From Hyphomicrobiaceae bacterium (GTDB lineage Bacteria > Pseudomonadota > Alphaproteobacteria > Rhizobiales > HXMU1428-3): 5,699 bases of DNA. Position numbers and translations under genes: made by a program. The stretch spans positions 1 through 5,699 of the forward strand of contig JANQQH010000378.1 of NCBI GenBank assembly GCA_028285025.1. Direction: 5' to 3'. Below the pieces are notes generated by a model. It did not search any database. It was not told the origin of the DNA and saw nothing but the letters and a program-made list of their open reading frames with translations. Positions 1 through 5,699 of the stretch are shown here, piece after piece; the first letter of the stretch is position 1, and each line of letters begins with the position of its first letter.

Positions 1-941
1 CAATATTTACCAACAAGCCCGGCATAAAAGGCGGTGCCACAAGCAGTGATCGAAAGACGTGGGATTGTTTTAAAGTCAATATCAAGGTCTGAAAAGTCGA
101 CCTGTTCACTGCCTAAATCAATATAGTGAGATAAGGTGCGCGAGATCACATCAGGCTGTTCATGAATTTCTTTGGCCATAAAATGGCGATGATTGCCTTT
201 GTCTACAAGCAAGGCATTGGCCATGGAGGTGGTAATTGTGCGCTCAACTTTTCGGCCGTCAGTGTCATAAATCGTTGCCCCTTGATTGGTCAGAACAACC
301 CAATCGCCTTCTTCAAGATAAGTGATCTGATTGGTAAAGGGGGCAAGCGCAAAGGCATCAGAGCCTAAAAACATTTCTGGTTTCTCGCCTGTACCATACC
401 CCACAGCTAAGGGGCTGCCGCGTCGGGCGCCAATCATCAAATTATCATGGCCCTCAAATAACAGGGCGAGGGCAAAGGCTCCTTCTAGGCGCGGCAAGCA
501 AGTTTTAACCGCCTGGCTTGGTTCGGCACCATTTTTAAGTTCTCGGGCAATTAAATGAGCGATGACCTCTGTGTCGGTTTGGGTTTCAAACTCATAGCCA
601 CTTGTTATTAATTCAGTGCGTAATTCCTTAAAGTTTTCAATGATGCCATTGTGAACAACAGAGACTTTGACTGAATGGTGGGGGTGGGCATTGCCCTCTG
701 TTGGTTTGCCATGTGTTGCCCAGCGCGTGTGGCCAATGCCGATTGAGCCTGATAAAGGCTCTTGGGCCAAGCGTTCTTCTAAAGCTTTCAACTTGCCTTT
801 GGCGCGGCGTCTATCAAGTTTGGCTTCATGCAAAGTGGCGATACCGGCTGAATCATAGCCGCGATATTCCAGTCGCTTCAAAGCGTCGACCAGACGCTCT
901 GCAACTGGTTCATTTCCTATGATACCGACAATTCCGCACAT
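1..941 (-). CDS. glmS: Glutamine--fructose-6-phosphate aminotransferase (isomerizing), N-terminal 313 codons, cut by the left edge
   Basis: GlmS converts fructose-6-phosphate plus glutamine to glucosamine-6-phosphate plus glutamate in the cytoplasm, the committed step towards UDP-GlcNAc. The protein starts MCGIVGIIGN; the Cys after the initiator Met is the Ntn-type nucleophile of class II glutamine amidotransferases. The motifs EYRGYDSAG (about 25-33), GHTRWATHG (70-78), HNGIIEN (97-103) and TDTEV (122-126) are the glutaminase pocket, followed by GSDAFALAPFT and HFMAKEIHEQP (about 253-263), the hinge into the first SIS domain. ITACGT near 298-303 begins the fructose-6-phosphate isomerase half. 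The family is usually about 600 aa, so roughly half is missing off the left edge. The start is fixed by the nucleophile Cys. A purine-rich AAAAGGAAAG lies at 960-951, a little far from the ATG. The gene lies 92 bp downstream of glmU on the same strand, so co-transcription is likely. I translated the whole stretch by hand and found no stop or frameshift. Confidence 0.98.
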   Translation of the reverse strand, partial: MCGIVGIIGNEPVAERLVDALKRLEYRGYDSAGIATLHEAKLDRRRAKGKLKALEERLAQEPLSGSIGIGHTRWATHGKPTEGNAHPHHSVKVSVVHNGIIENFKELRTELITSGYEFETQTDTEVIAHLIARELKNGAEPSQAVKTCLPRLEGAFALALLFEGHDNLMIGARRGSPLAVGYGTGEKPEMFLGSDAFALAPFTNQITYLEEGDWVVLTNQGATIYDTDGRKVERTITTSMANALLVDKGNHRHFMAKEIHEQPDVISRTLSHYIDLGSEQVDFSDLDIDFKTIPRLSITACGTAFYAGLVGKY

Positions 942-1033
942 AAGTTAACGCTTTCCTTTTGAAAACTGTTTGAAAATGAGCTGCACATACCCTGTTTGCA
1001 CAAAGAGAGCAAATCACGTGCCATTTCTAAAGA

Positions 1034-2398
1034 TTACGAGGCATTTTTCGCTTCTTTTTTACGTTTTTGAGCTTGGCGATACCGGACCGCCCATCGGGGA
1101 AAACTGCGCCGCTCTGGCCGGGTTATGGCCAAGGCGTCGGGTTCAACATCTTCAGATATTACACTGCCAGAGCCAATATAGGCGCCTTCTCCGATGTTAA
1201 CCGGGGCAATAAGGGAAGAATTGGAACCCACAAAACTTTGCGCTCCAATCACGGTTTTATGCTTAAAGAACCCATCATAATTACATGTGATAGTGCCTGC
1301 GCCAATATTGGCCCCGCTGCCAACATCAGCGTCGCCAATATAGGTGAGGTGATTAACCTTAGCCCCGTCTTGGATGGTGGCTTTTTTCACTTCTACAAAG
1401 TTACCGATTTTAGCGCCCGGGCCGACATCTGCACCAGGGCGCAGACGTGCATATGGGCCGATTAAAGCGCCCTGTTTTATTGTCGCGCCTTCCAGATGGC
1501 AAAAGCTGTAAATATGTGCGCCATCATTAACGGTAACATTGGGGCCAAAGACCACATTTGGTTCGATGATAACATCTCGTCCTATTTGCGTATCATGGGA
1601 AAAGAACACTGTTTCAGGAGCGATCAAAGTGGCACCGTCTTGTTGGGCTTGTTGGCGTCTGCGGGTTTGAAAGATTTGTTCGGCCTGGCCCAGTTGCACC
1701 CTGTCATTGACACCGAGCACATCTTCTTGCGGGCAAACGCTAGCAACGGTTTTCAAACCAGCTTGGCGGGCCAGCTCAACCGCGTCGGTTAAATAATATT
1801 CTTCATTGGCATTGTCATTGCCAATTTTGTCGAGCAAGGACAACATCGTTGCGCCTTGGAAGCCCATGACGCCTGAATTACAAAATGTTACCGCTCTTTC
1901 TTGTTGTGAGGCATCTTTGTGTTCGCGAATGGCCAGTAACGCGCCATCCTCACCAAGTAACAAACGCCCATAGCCTGAAGGATCTGGGGTCTCAAAACCT
2001 AAAACACCAACACTTGCTCCTTGATCAAGCTGATCTAGCAGGCCTTGTAAGGCTTGCCTTGTTAATAAGGGTGTGTCTCCATAAAGCACAAGCACCTTGC
2101 CTTCATGTCCTTCTATGGCTTGGCGGGCTTGTAAAACTGCATGGGCTGTGCCTAACCGGTCTTTTTGTACGTAAATTTGAACGTCGGCCTTTTGGTCACG
2201 TACAGTGTTTTCAAGAGCTTCCATTTCAGGGCCGATCACCACGGCACATTTTTGCGCGCCAAGGTCTTTGCCAAGATCTATGACATGGCCAACCATGGGT
2301 TTGCCGGCTATGGCATGCATCACTTTAGGGTGGGCTGATTTCATGCGCGTTCCCATGCCAGCGGCAAGGACGATTACCAAAAGGGAAGATGAAGACAT
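1034..2398 (-). CDS. glmU: Bifunctional UDP-N-acetylglucosamine pyrophosphorylase / glucosamine-1-phosphate N-acetyltransferase
   Basis: GlmU acetylates glucosamine-1-phosphate with acetyl-CoA, then couples the product to UTP to give UDP-GlcNAc, the precursor of peptidoglycan and lipid A. The 454 aa match the usual length of about 450-460. The N-terminal nucleotidyltransferase domain (about 6-235) has LAAGMGTRM (11-19) with Lys25 in PKV, YGDTPLL with metal-binding Asp108, GYGR (142-145) and Asn231 in GVND. The C-terminal left-handed beta-helix (about 258-415) is built of hexapeptide repeats. It carries GPYARLRPGA with Arg320, Lys338 in VEVKKA, the catalytic base His350 in NHLTYIGDA, Tyr353, and Asn364 in GANIGAGT; these align by spacing with E. 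coli Arg333, Lys351, His363, Tyr366 and Asn377. The basic tail (about 427-452) is typical. Both active sites look intact. The Shine-Dalgarno is weak (AAGAGAG, about 10 nt before the ATG), but the start is right because the GxG loop must begin about 10 residues in. Confidence 0.98.
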   Translation of the reverse strand: MSSSSLLVIVLAAGMGTRMKSAHPKVMHAIAGKPMVGHVIDLGKDLGAQKCAVVIGPEMEALENTVRDQKADVQIYVQKDRLGTAHAVLQARQAIEGHEGKVLVLYGDTPLLTRQALQGLLDQLDQGASVGVLGFETPDPSGYGRLLLGEDGALLAIREHKDASQQERAVTFCNSGVMGFQGATMLSLLDKIGNDNANEEYYLTDAVELARQAGLKTVASVCPQEDVLGVNDRVQLGQAEQIFQTRRRQQAQQDGATLIAPETVFFSHDTQIGRDVIIEPNVVFGPNVTVNDGAHIYSFCHLEGATIKQGALIGPYARLRPGADVGPGAKIGNFVEVKKATIQDGAKVNHLTYIGDADVGSGANIGAGTITCNYDGFFKHKTVIGAQSFVGSNSSLIAPVNIGEGAYIGSGSVISEDVEPDALAITRPERRSFPRWAVRYRQAQKRKKEAKNAS

Positions 2399-2473
2399 CG
2401 GTTTTGAGCTCTCTTACAGCTAAAATAAGGACAGGGGATAAATTGGTGATCTTTCATCCCTCTTTTTTTGCGG

Positions 2474-2502
2474 AATTTATGAAAGAAATGGCTCTAAAAC
2501 AA
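2474..2502 (-). promoter_or_regulatory. Candidate sigma70-type promoter for glmU-glmS
   Basis: On the minus strand TTGTTT (2502-2497) and TAAATT (2479-2474) are separated by exactly 17 nt, about 75 nt upstream of the glmU ATG. The boxes match consensus only 3/6 and 4/6. An A/T tract of six T and seven A (2506-2518) lies just upstream of the -35, where a UP element would sit. The site is plausible but not proven, since AT-rich spacers yield such pairs by chance. Confidence 0.3.
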
Positions 2503-2618
2503 TCATTTTTTAAAAAAATATGCATGAAACCATAGCAGATATTTTATTCCTAATTGACCTTATGAACCGACTCATAGAGCTTTTCTTTTGTGCTTGAACC
2601 ACTCTCAAGCTGTTTTTT

Positions 2619-2624
2619 AAAGGA
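2619..2624 (+). promoter_or_regulatory. Ribosome binding site deciding the start of the SPOR-like gene
   Basis: AAAGGA lies 7 nt before the ATG at 2632. The in-frame ATG at 2626 is only one base away from this site and an in-frame GTG at 2590 lies upstream of it. The spacing therefore favours 2632. Confidence 0.7.
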
Positions 2625-2631
2625 TATGCCG

Positions 2632-3471
2632 ATGAGCAAAAAATCTTCTGGCACCAAATCTTCATGGGGTTACATGCTTGTTTGGGGTATAATAGGCCTT
2701 TTATCGGTTGGTTATATTGGCTCTTTATTTGACCCTTCAAAGATTATGAATGCTCAAAAACCGTCTTTAAGAGAAGACAAGACGGTTGTGATTGAAAAAC
2801 ACTTGGCTCAAATCAAAAAACAAATCAAATCATCCGACGACCTTTCAAATCTTCAGCTTAAGCAGCTGAATGCCAAATATGCCAATTTTGAGCAAAAATT
2901 ATTTGCCCTTAATGCGAAGCTATCCATATTAGATACTGACAACAAAAATTTGACTAAGCGATTTGCGCAAATTGAAGAAAGCATTGGCCCGATTACTGGC
3001 GCACTTGCCAAACAGGCAAGTGAAAAACAAACCATGTCTCCCATTGGCCAAAAGATAACACCGGCCAAAATAATGGTGCAGGAGGTTAAACCAAAACCGG
3101 TTGAAGAGCCAAAGACAGGTGTCAAATTGGCCGCAAATATTCCCATTCCTGTTTTGCGCCAACACCAAAAGTCAAAAAAACCTCAGCTGATACGTACGCA
3201 ATTTGCCGTATCGCTTGGAAATTTTCAGGATTTACAGCAATTGCGGAAAGCTTGGCAGGTAAGGGCTGATCAATTTGGATCTGCGCTGGGTCATTTAAAG
3301 CCACGCTTTATCACTCTTGTTGTTGATAACAAGCCACGATATGAATTGATAACGGGTCCGCTGGACAATGCCTTGGATGCAGCCAAAATTTGCTATCATT
3401 TGCAGCAAAACAAAGCCTATTGTAAACAGAGCATCTATCAGGGGTCTGAAATACAAAACACCTCCTTTTGA
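2632..3471 (+). CDS. Membrane-anchored SPOR-like domain protein, function unknown
   Basis: The product is 279 aa, starting MSKKSSGTKSS; this start is chosen for the AAAGGA 7 nt upstream. A short basic N-terminus precedes one hydrophobic helix (about 12-33, WGYMLVWGIIGLLSVGYIG), so it is probably a type II inner-membrane protein facing the periplasm. Residues about 52-117 are charged and Leu/Gln-rich and look like a coiled coil. Residues 136-186 form a Lys/Pro/Gln-rich linker. The C-terminal 187-273 resembles a SPOR domain: FAVSLGNFQDLQQL is the first strand and helix, YELITGPLDNALDAA the third strand and second helix, ending in a pair of cysteines (ICYHLQQNKAYC) and a final YQG. SPOR domains bind glycan strands of peptidoglycan lacking stem peptides, typically at division sites; that this one does so is inference. 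It is divergent from glmU across 233 bp. No named family such as FtsN or DamX is assigned, as the resemblance is at domain level only. Confidence 0.75.
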   Translation: MSKKSSGTKSSWGYMLVWGIIGLLSVGYIGSLFDPSKIMNAQKPSLREDKTVVIEKHLAQIKKQIKSSDDLSNLQLKQLNAKYANFEQKLFALNAKLSILDTDNKNLTKRFAQIEESIGPITGALAKQASEKQTMSPIGQKITPAKIMVQEVKPKPVEEPKTGVKLAANIPIPVLRQHQKSKKPQLIRTQFAVSLGNFQDLQQLRKAWQVRADQFGSALGHLKPRFITLVVDNKPRYELITGPLDNALDAAKICYHLQQNKAYCKQSIYQGSEIQNTSF

Positions 3472-3499
3472 TCTGGCTCCAAAAGGAGGTGTTTTTTTT
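3455..3499 (+). terminator. Strong intrinsic terminator, probably bidirectional, overlapping the SPOR-gene stop
   Basis: A perfect 15-bp inverted repeat (AAAACACCTCCTTTT at 3455-3469, its complement at 3481-3495) with an 11-nt loop is followed by a T run to 3499. The left arm encodes the last four residues and the first base of the TGA stop of the upstream gene. The convergent ypfJ ends at 3519; on the minus strand the hairpin is followed by TTTTGTATTT, a weaker U tract, so it can serve both genes. Confidence 0.9.
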
Positions 3500-3518
3500 A
3501 ACAACCGCTTTGGTTGAT

Positions 3519-4532
3519 TTACAGTTGCGTGGCGTTAAAGGTATCGCACGCTCTCATATTTCCTGTATCATACCCTCGTTTAAACCAACGCATGCGCTGT
3601 TCTGACGTGCCGTGGGTAAAGGCCTCTGGCACCACACGCCCTTGTGTTTGTCGCTGGATGTTGTCATCCCCAATTTTAGCAGCAGCATTGAGCGCTTCTT
3701 CCAAATCGCCCTCTTCCAAAATTTGATTGCTCGCATCTGCGTGGCGCGCCCAAAGCCCGGCAAAACAATCTGCTTGCAATTCCATTCGAACTTGCAGCGC
3801 ATTGGCTGCTCGCTTACTAATGCGTGTTTTTTGTGCTTGGACTTGGCCAGCAATGCCTAAAAGAGTTTGGACATGATGGCCGACTTCGTGGGCAATCACA
3901 TAGGCCTGAGCAAAATCACCTGGTGCGCCGAACCTGCGTTTCAATTCACCGTAAAAGTGCAAATCGATGTAAACCTTTTGGTCAAGAGGGCAATAAAACG
4001 GCCCCATTGCCCGCATGCCGGGGCCGCATTGTGATTGCGTGTAATTTTCAAATAATCTTAGTTTTGGTTCTTTGTATGTGCGTCCCATTTGGCGAAAGAT
4101 TTTATGCCAAACCAATTCTGTTTCACGAAGCACAACAGCTGTAAATTTGCCCATTTCATCTTTCATTTGAGCACTTTTAGGCCGCGGACCGCCAAGTTGA
4201 CTTTCGCCTGGGGCACGAAAATCTTTGCCAGTGTCAGGTAATTCATCAATCTCAATCTTAGGGGATTGGGGAGATTGTTGGCGCTCAATTTGCGGAATTT
4301 GACCTTGATCACCAGCGATTTCACGCAAGATCAGCCCTGGGTCGCATTTGCCAGTAAAATACATAAAGGCAAGCAATATTAAGATTGTCCAGATGCTTAT
4401 GCCGCCACCGCGCCTGCCTGGCATACGGATGGTGCGCCCCTTCCCCCCTGGCATTGGAAAACCGACCCGGCCGCGCCCACGTCCGCGATGATCTTCAATA
4501 TTACGGCTACCTTCGCGATCTCTCCAACGCAT
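3519..4532 (-). CDS. ypfJ: YpfJ-family neutral zinc metallopeptidase, membrane-anchored
   Basis: The product is 337 aa, of the Zn_peptidase family (E. coli YpfJ, about 287 aa). The MRWRDREGSRNIEDHRG opening is the family signature. Residues 1-44 hold 12 Arg and many Gly and should remain cytoplasmic. One hydrophobic segment (about 45-60, ISIWTILILLAFMYF) anchors it, placing the rest in the periplasm. A Pro/Gln/charge-rich stretch (about 75-125) links to the catalytic domain. HEVGH (215-219) gives two zinc-binding His and the catalytic Glu. Glu251 in ELQADC is the likely third ligand. The C-terminal EQRMRWFKRGYDTG motif (311-324) is family-typical. The paired cysteines C169 and C181 could form a disulfide. 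It starts at an ATG with AGGGG 7 nt upstream (4544-4540). The natural substrate is not known for the family. The gene is transcribed alone and convergent with the SPOR-like gene; I found no convincing promoter in the 447-bp gap. Confidence 0.93.
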   Translation of the reverse strand: MRWRDREGSRNIEDHRGRGRGRVGFPMPGGKGRTIRMPGRRGGGISIWTILILLAFMYFTGKCDPGLILREIAGDQGQIPQIERQQSPQSPKIEIDELPDTGKDFRAPGESQLGGPRPKSAQMKDEMGKFTAVVLRETELVWHKIFRQMGRTYKEPKLRLFENYTQSQCGPGMRAMGPFYCPLDQKVYIDLHFYGELKRRFGAPGDFAQAYVIAHEVGHHVQTLLGIAGQVQAQKTRISKRAANALQVRMELQADCFAGLWARHADASNQILEEGDLEEALNAAAKIGDDNIQRQTQGRVVPEAFTHGTSEQRMRWFKRGYDTGNMRACDTFNATQL

Positions 4533-4872
4533 GACTTGTCCCCTTCCCTCTTATGGTTGCTTTTTCAGGCGTTATTTTACTTCCCAGTTTATCGCGCTCA
4601 GTTTGGTGCCGAGGCTTACTGAAATATACATATTAAGAAATTCTTTTTTCATTTACCACTGTTACCTATCACTCAACCAGAATTAATGGATAAAGGGAAG
4701 AATTTTCTCTAACGCAAACTGCTAAGCTATTCTGTGTATTTAATAAATGTTTCTTGTAATGCAAGCTTTTGATCTTTAGACCTGACCTTAATTTAGTTTG
4801 TTTGGGCCAAGCGCTATGCAAAGATAAGCTACTGTTACAATTCATTTTTCGTGATTATTACAAATGTTTAAT

Positions 4873-4901
4873 TTGAGGAAACTTCTCAGATAATTTACAA
4901 C
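4873..4901 (+). promoter_or_regulatory. Candidate promoter for the DUF4189 gene
   Basis: TTGAGG (4873-4878) and TACAAC (4896-4901) are 17 nt apart, each matching consensus at 4 of 6 positions. This would give a leader of about 70 nt before the ATG at 4980. The evidence is weak in AT-rich DNA. Confidence 0.28.
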
Positions 4902-4966
4902 TAAGTCATCGGAACTGCTTGACGCTTTTTTTTGTTTTTGCACGAAACCACAAACCATTTTCACTC

Positions 4967-4971
4967 GGGAG
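4967..4971 (+). promoter_or_regulatory. Ribosome binding site deciding the DUF4189 start
   Basis: GGGAG is 8 nt before the ATG at 4980 but only 2 nt before the in-frame ATG at 4974, so 4980 is preferred. An upstream in-frame TTG at 4932 would add 16 residues ahead of an otherwise perfect signal peptide and is unlikely. Confidence 0.65.
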
Positions 4972-4979
4972 CCATGACT

Positions 4980-5369
4980 ATGTATAAATTTAAAACTATA
5001 AAACTGATCATTATGGCCTTAACCACAAGCTTTTTGATCGCTGTTTCTTCTAACCACGCCAGCGCTCGTAATTATTATGGCGCGATTGCCTATTCCCCTT
5101 CAACTCAGGCCATGGGTTGGGCTTATGATTATAATACAAAATGGGCGGCTAATAATGCGGCCTTGAAGAAATGCCGCAAATATGCCTCTGATTGCCGCAT
5201 TGCCACTTGGTTTAAAAATGCGTGCGGCGCCATCGCTGTGGGTGCAAATGGTGGCTGGGGTGCACATTGGGGCCGTTCTGTTAAGAATGCCAAATGGAAG
5301 GCGCGTAAAACCTGTAAACGTCATGACCGTTATTGCAAGGTTCGCCGCTGGGTGTGTACAACACGATAA
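4980..5369 (+). CDS. Secreted, cysteine-rich, basic DUF4189-domain protein
   Basis: The precursor is 129 aa. Residues 1-29 are a classic Sec signal peptide: basic MYKFKTIK, a hydrophobic core about 9-22, and an AxA cleavage site (HASA|R) after residue 29. No lipobox Cys is present, so the mature 100-residue protein is probably periplasmic or released. The DUF4189 pattern is clear: YYGAIAYSPSTQAMGW, then a CRK...DCR pair, NACGAIAVG..GGWG, KTC...YCKV and WVC near the end. There are six cysteines, enough for three disulfides. The mature part has 21 Lys/Arg against 3 Asp and no Glu, an unusually high positive charge. Its two halves align with each other (see findings). The molecular function of DUF4189 is unknown to me. 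The charge would suit binding to wall polymers, lipopolysaccharide or nucleic acid, but that is inference. It sits alone between a long upstream gap and a terminator, so it is likely monocistronic. Confidence 0.88.
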   Translation: MYKFKTIKLIIMALTTSFLIAVSSNHASARNYYGAIAYSPSTQAMGWAYDYNTKWAANNAALKKCRKYASDCRIATWFKNACGAIAVGANGGWGAHWGRSVKNAKWKARKTCKRHDRYCKVRRWVCTTR

Positions 5370-5395
5370 ACAACAATCCCTTTTCTCAAAGTTTT

Positions 5396-5428
5396 AAAAG
5401 GTGGTCTTGCACAAGATCACCTTTTTTT
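5396..5428 (+). terminator. Intrinsic terminator after the DUF4189 gene
   Basis: AAAAGGTGGTCTTG (5396-5409) pairs with CAAGATCACCTTTT (5412-5425) with a single G-U wobble, followed by T to 5428. The apparent 2-nt loop will open to about six. It lies 26 bp after the DUF4189 stop and separates it from msrB. Confidence 0.85.
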
Positions 5429-5436
5429 GATGCATC

Positions 5437-5465
5437 TTGTTTGGTGATTGCACCGCGCTTATATC
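5437..5465 (+). promoter_or_regulatory. Candidate promoter for msrB
   Basis: TTGTTT (5437-5442) and TATATC (5460-5465) are spaced 17 nt, just after the terminator and about 77 nt before the msrB ATG. The -35 hexamer is the same as in the candidate glmU promoter. Matches to consensus are 3/6 and 4/6, so this is tentative. Confidence 0.3.
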
Positions 5466-5542
5466 AGTCTCAACAGTCATATTTTAAATTTTGCGTCCAG
5501 CAAAAGAACAAAGAAACATTATAAGCAAAGAAGCATTTTCAA

Positions 5543-5699
5543 ATGAACACTGAATATAAAAAAGACCTTGAGGCCGTTTCTAATTTAACGCCCGAACAGT
5601 ATCATATCACTCAAGAAGATGGGACCGAGGCCCCGTTTCAAAATGAATTTTGCGATCATAAGCAATCTGGGCTTTATGTTGATGTGGTCTCTGGTGAGC
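5543..5699 (+). CDS. msrB: Peptide-methionine (R)-S-oxide reductase, N-terminal 52 codons, cut by the right edge
   Basis: MsrB reduces the R epimer of methionine sulfoxide in proteins, using thioredoxin or a similar reductant. The visible part reads [18 protein letters not shown] (residues 15-32), then a charged loop and [10 protein letters not shown] (43-52), which are the conserved entry to the MsrB fold. The catalytic Cys and the GWPSF-type motif lie beyond the edge. Where zinc-containing MsrBs carry the first CxxC pair, this protein has Asp47 and Ser50, so it belongs to the zinc-free group. It starts at the first ATG after an in-frame stop at 5522-5524; AAGAAG 9 nt upstream is a modest Shine-Dalgarno. 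No signal peptide is seen, so it is probably cytoplasmic. It is preceded by a terminator and thus has its own promoter. Confidence 0.93.
   Translation, partial: MNTEYKKDLEAVSNLTPEQYHITQEDGTEAPFQNEFCDHKQSGLYVDVVSGE

Larger units (their letters stand above)
4533..4979. other. 447-bp AT-rich intergenic gap between divergent genes
   Basis: I see no supportable gene here. Short frames such as a 19-codon minus-strand ORF starting at 4631 lack a ribosome binding site. There is no tRNA-like fold, strong hairpin or long repeat. It must hold the promoters of ypfJ (minus) and the DUF4189 gene (plus). The hexamer TTACAA occurs three times on the plus strand (4835, 4858, 4895), possibly by chance. Confidence 0.6.

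Noticed and set aside
942..1033. glmS ribozyme or intrinsic terminator between glmU and glmS
   Set aside because: The gap is too short for the ribozyme, and only a weak 5-bp TTTGC/GCAAA hairpin without a following T run on the minus strand is present.
1034..2398. Several plus-strand open frames of 70-130 codons across glmU and glmS
   Set aside because: They are antisense to unambiguous conserved genes, lack recognisable domains and ribosome binding sites, and arise from the repetitive codon pattern of the hexapeptide helix.
2554..2559. TTGACC as a -35 box for the SPOR-like gene
   Set aside because: At 16-18 nt spacing the downstream hexamers (such as GAGCTT) do not resemble a -10 box.
2590..2631. 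GTG start at 2590 extending the SPOR-like protein by 14 residues
   Set aside because: There is no Shine-Dalgarno before it, and a well-placed AAAGGA precedes the ATG at 2632.
4574..4631. Nineteen-codon minus-strand ORF in the intergenic gap
   Set aside because: It has no ribosome binding site, is hydrophilic with no features, and is of a length expected by chance.
762..4813. The 12-mer TTGGGCCAAGCG, found inside glmS and again near 4802
   Set aside because: It is a single short match, once in coding and once in non-coding sequence, with no extended similarity. It is best read as chance.
4919..4924. TTGACG as a -35 box for the DUF4189 gene
   Set aside because: No acceptable -10 hexamer lies 16-18 nt downstream, and that position would leave almost no leader before the ribosome binding site.

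Overview
The window looks like an ordinary stretch of chromosome from a Gram-negative bacterium of moderate to low GC content, most likely an alphaproteobacterium. That assignment is an inference from gene content and protein style: a glmU-glmS pair, a membrane-anchored SPOR-like protein with a paired-cysteine C-terminus, a DUF4189 secreted protein, and an MsrB of the 'VDVVSGE' type. No ribosomal or other definitive marker is present.

Layout, left to right. Positions 1-2398 (minus strand) hold a glmU-glmS pair with a 92-bp gap. glmU is complete. glmS starts at 941 and runs off the left edge after 313 codons. GlmS makes glucosamine-6-phosphate and GlmU makes UDP-GlcNAc from glucosamine-1-phosphate. 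The mutase GlmM that links them is not in the window. UDP-GlcNAc feeds peptidoglycan and lipopolysaccharide synthesis. Divergent from glmU across a 233-bp AT-rich spacer is a plus-strand gene (2632-3471) for a 279-aa protein with one membrane helix, a coiled-coil-like region, a basic/proline-rich linker and a SPOR-like C-terminal domain. Its stop codon lies inside a strong hairpin terminator (3455-3499), which is shared with the convergent minus-strand gene ypfJ (3519-4532), a membrane-anchored zinc metallopeptidase.

A 447-bp AT-rich gap follows with no gene that I can support. Then comes a small secreted, cysteine-rich, strongly basic DUF4189 protein (4980-5369), its own terminator (5396-5428), and the first 52 codons of msrB (from 5543), which runs off the right edge.

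The genes share a loose theme of the cell envelope and extracytoplasmic proteins: wall precursor synthesis, a probable wall-binding SPOR protein, an envelope metallopeptidase and a secreted small protein, plus protein repair by MsrB. Apart from glmU-glmS they appear to be separate transcription units. I found no mobile element, CRISPR array, tRNA, rRNA, recognisable riboswitch or defence cassette. I see no evidence for an undescribed multi-gene system. The least understood items are the SPOR-like protein and the DUF4189 protein, whose two halves look like copies of one module.
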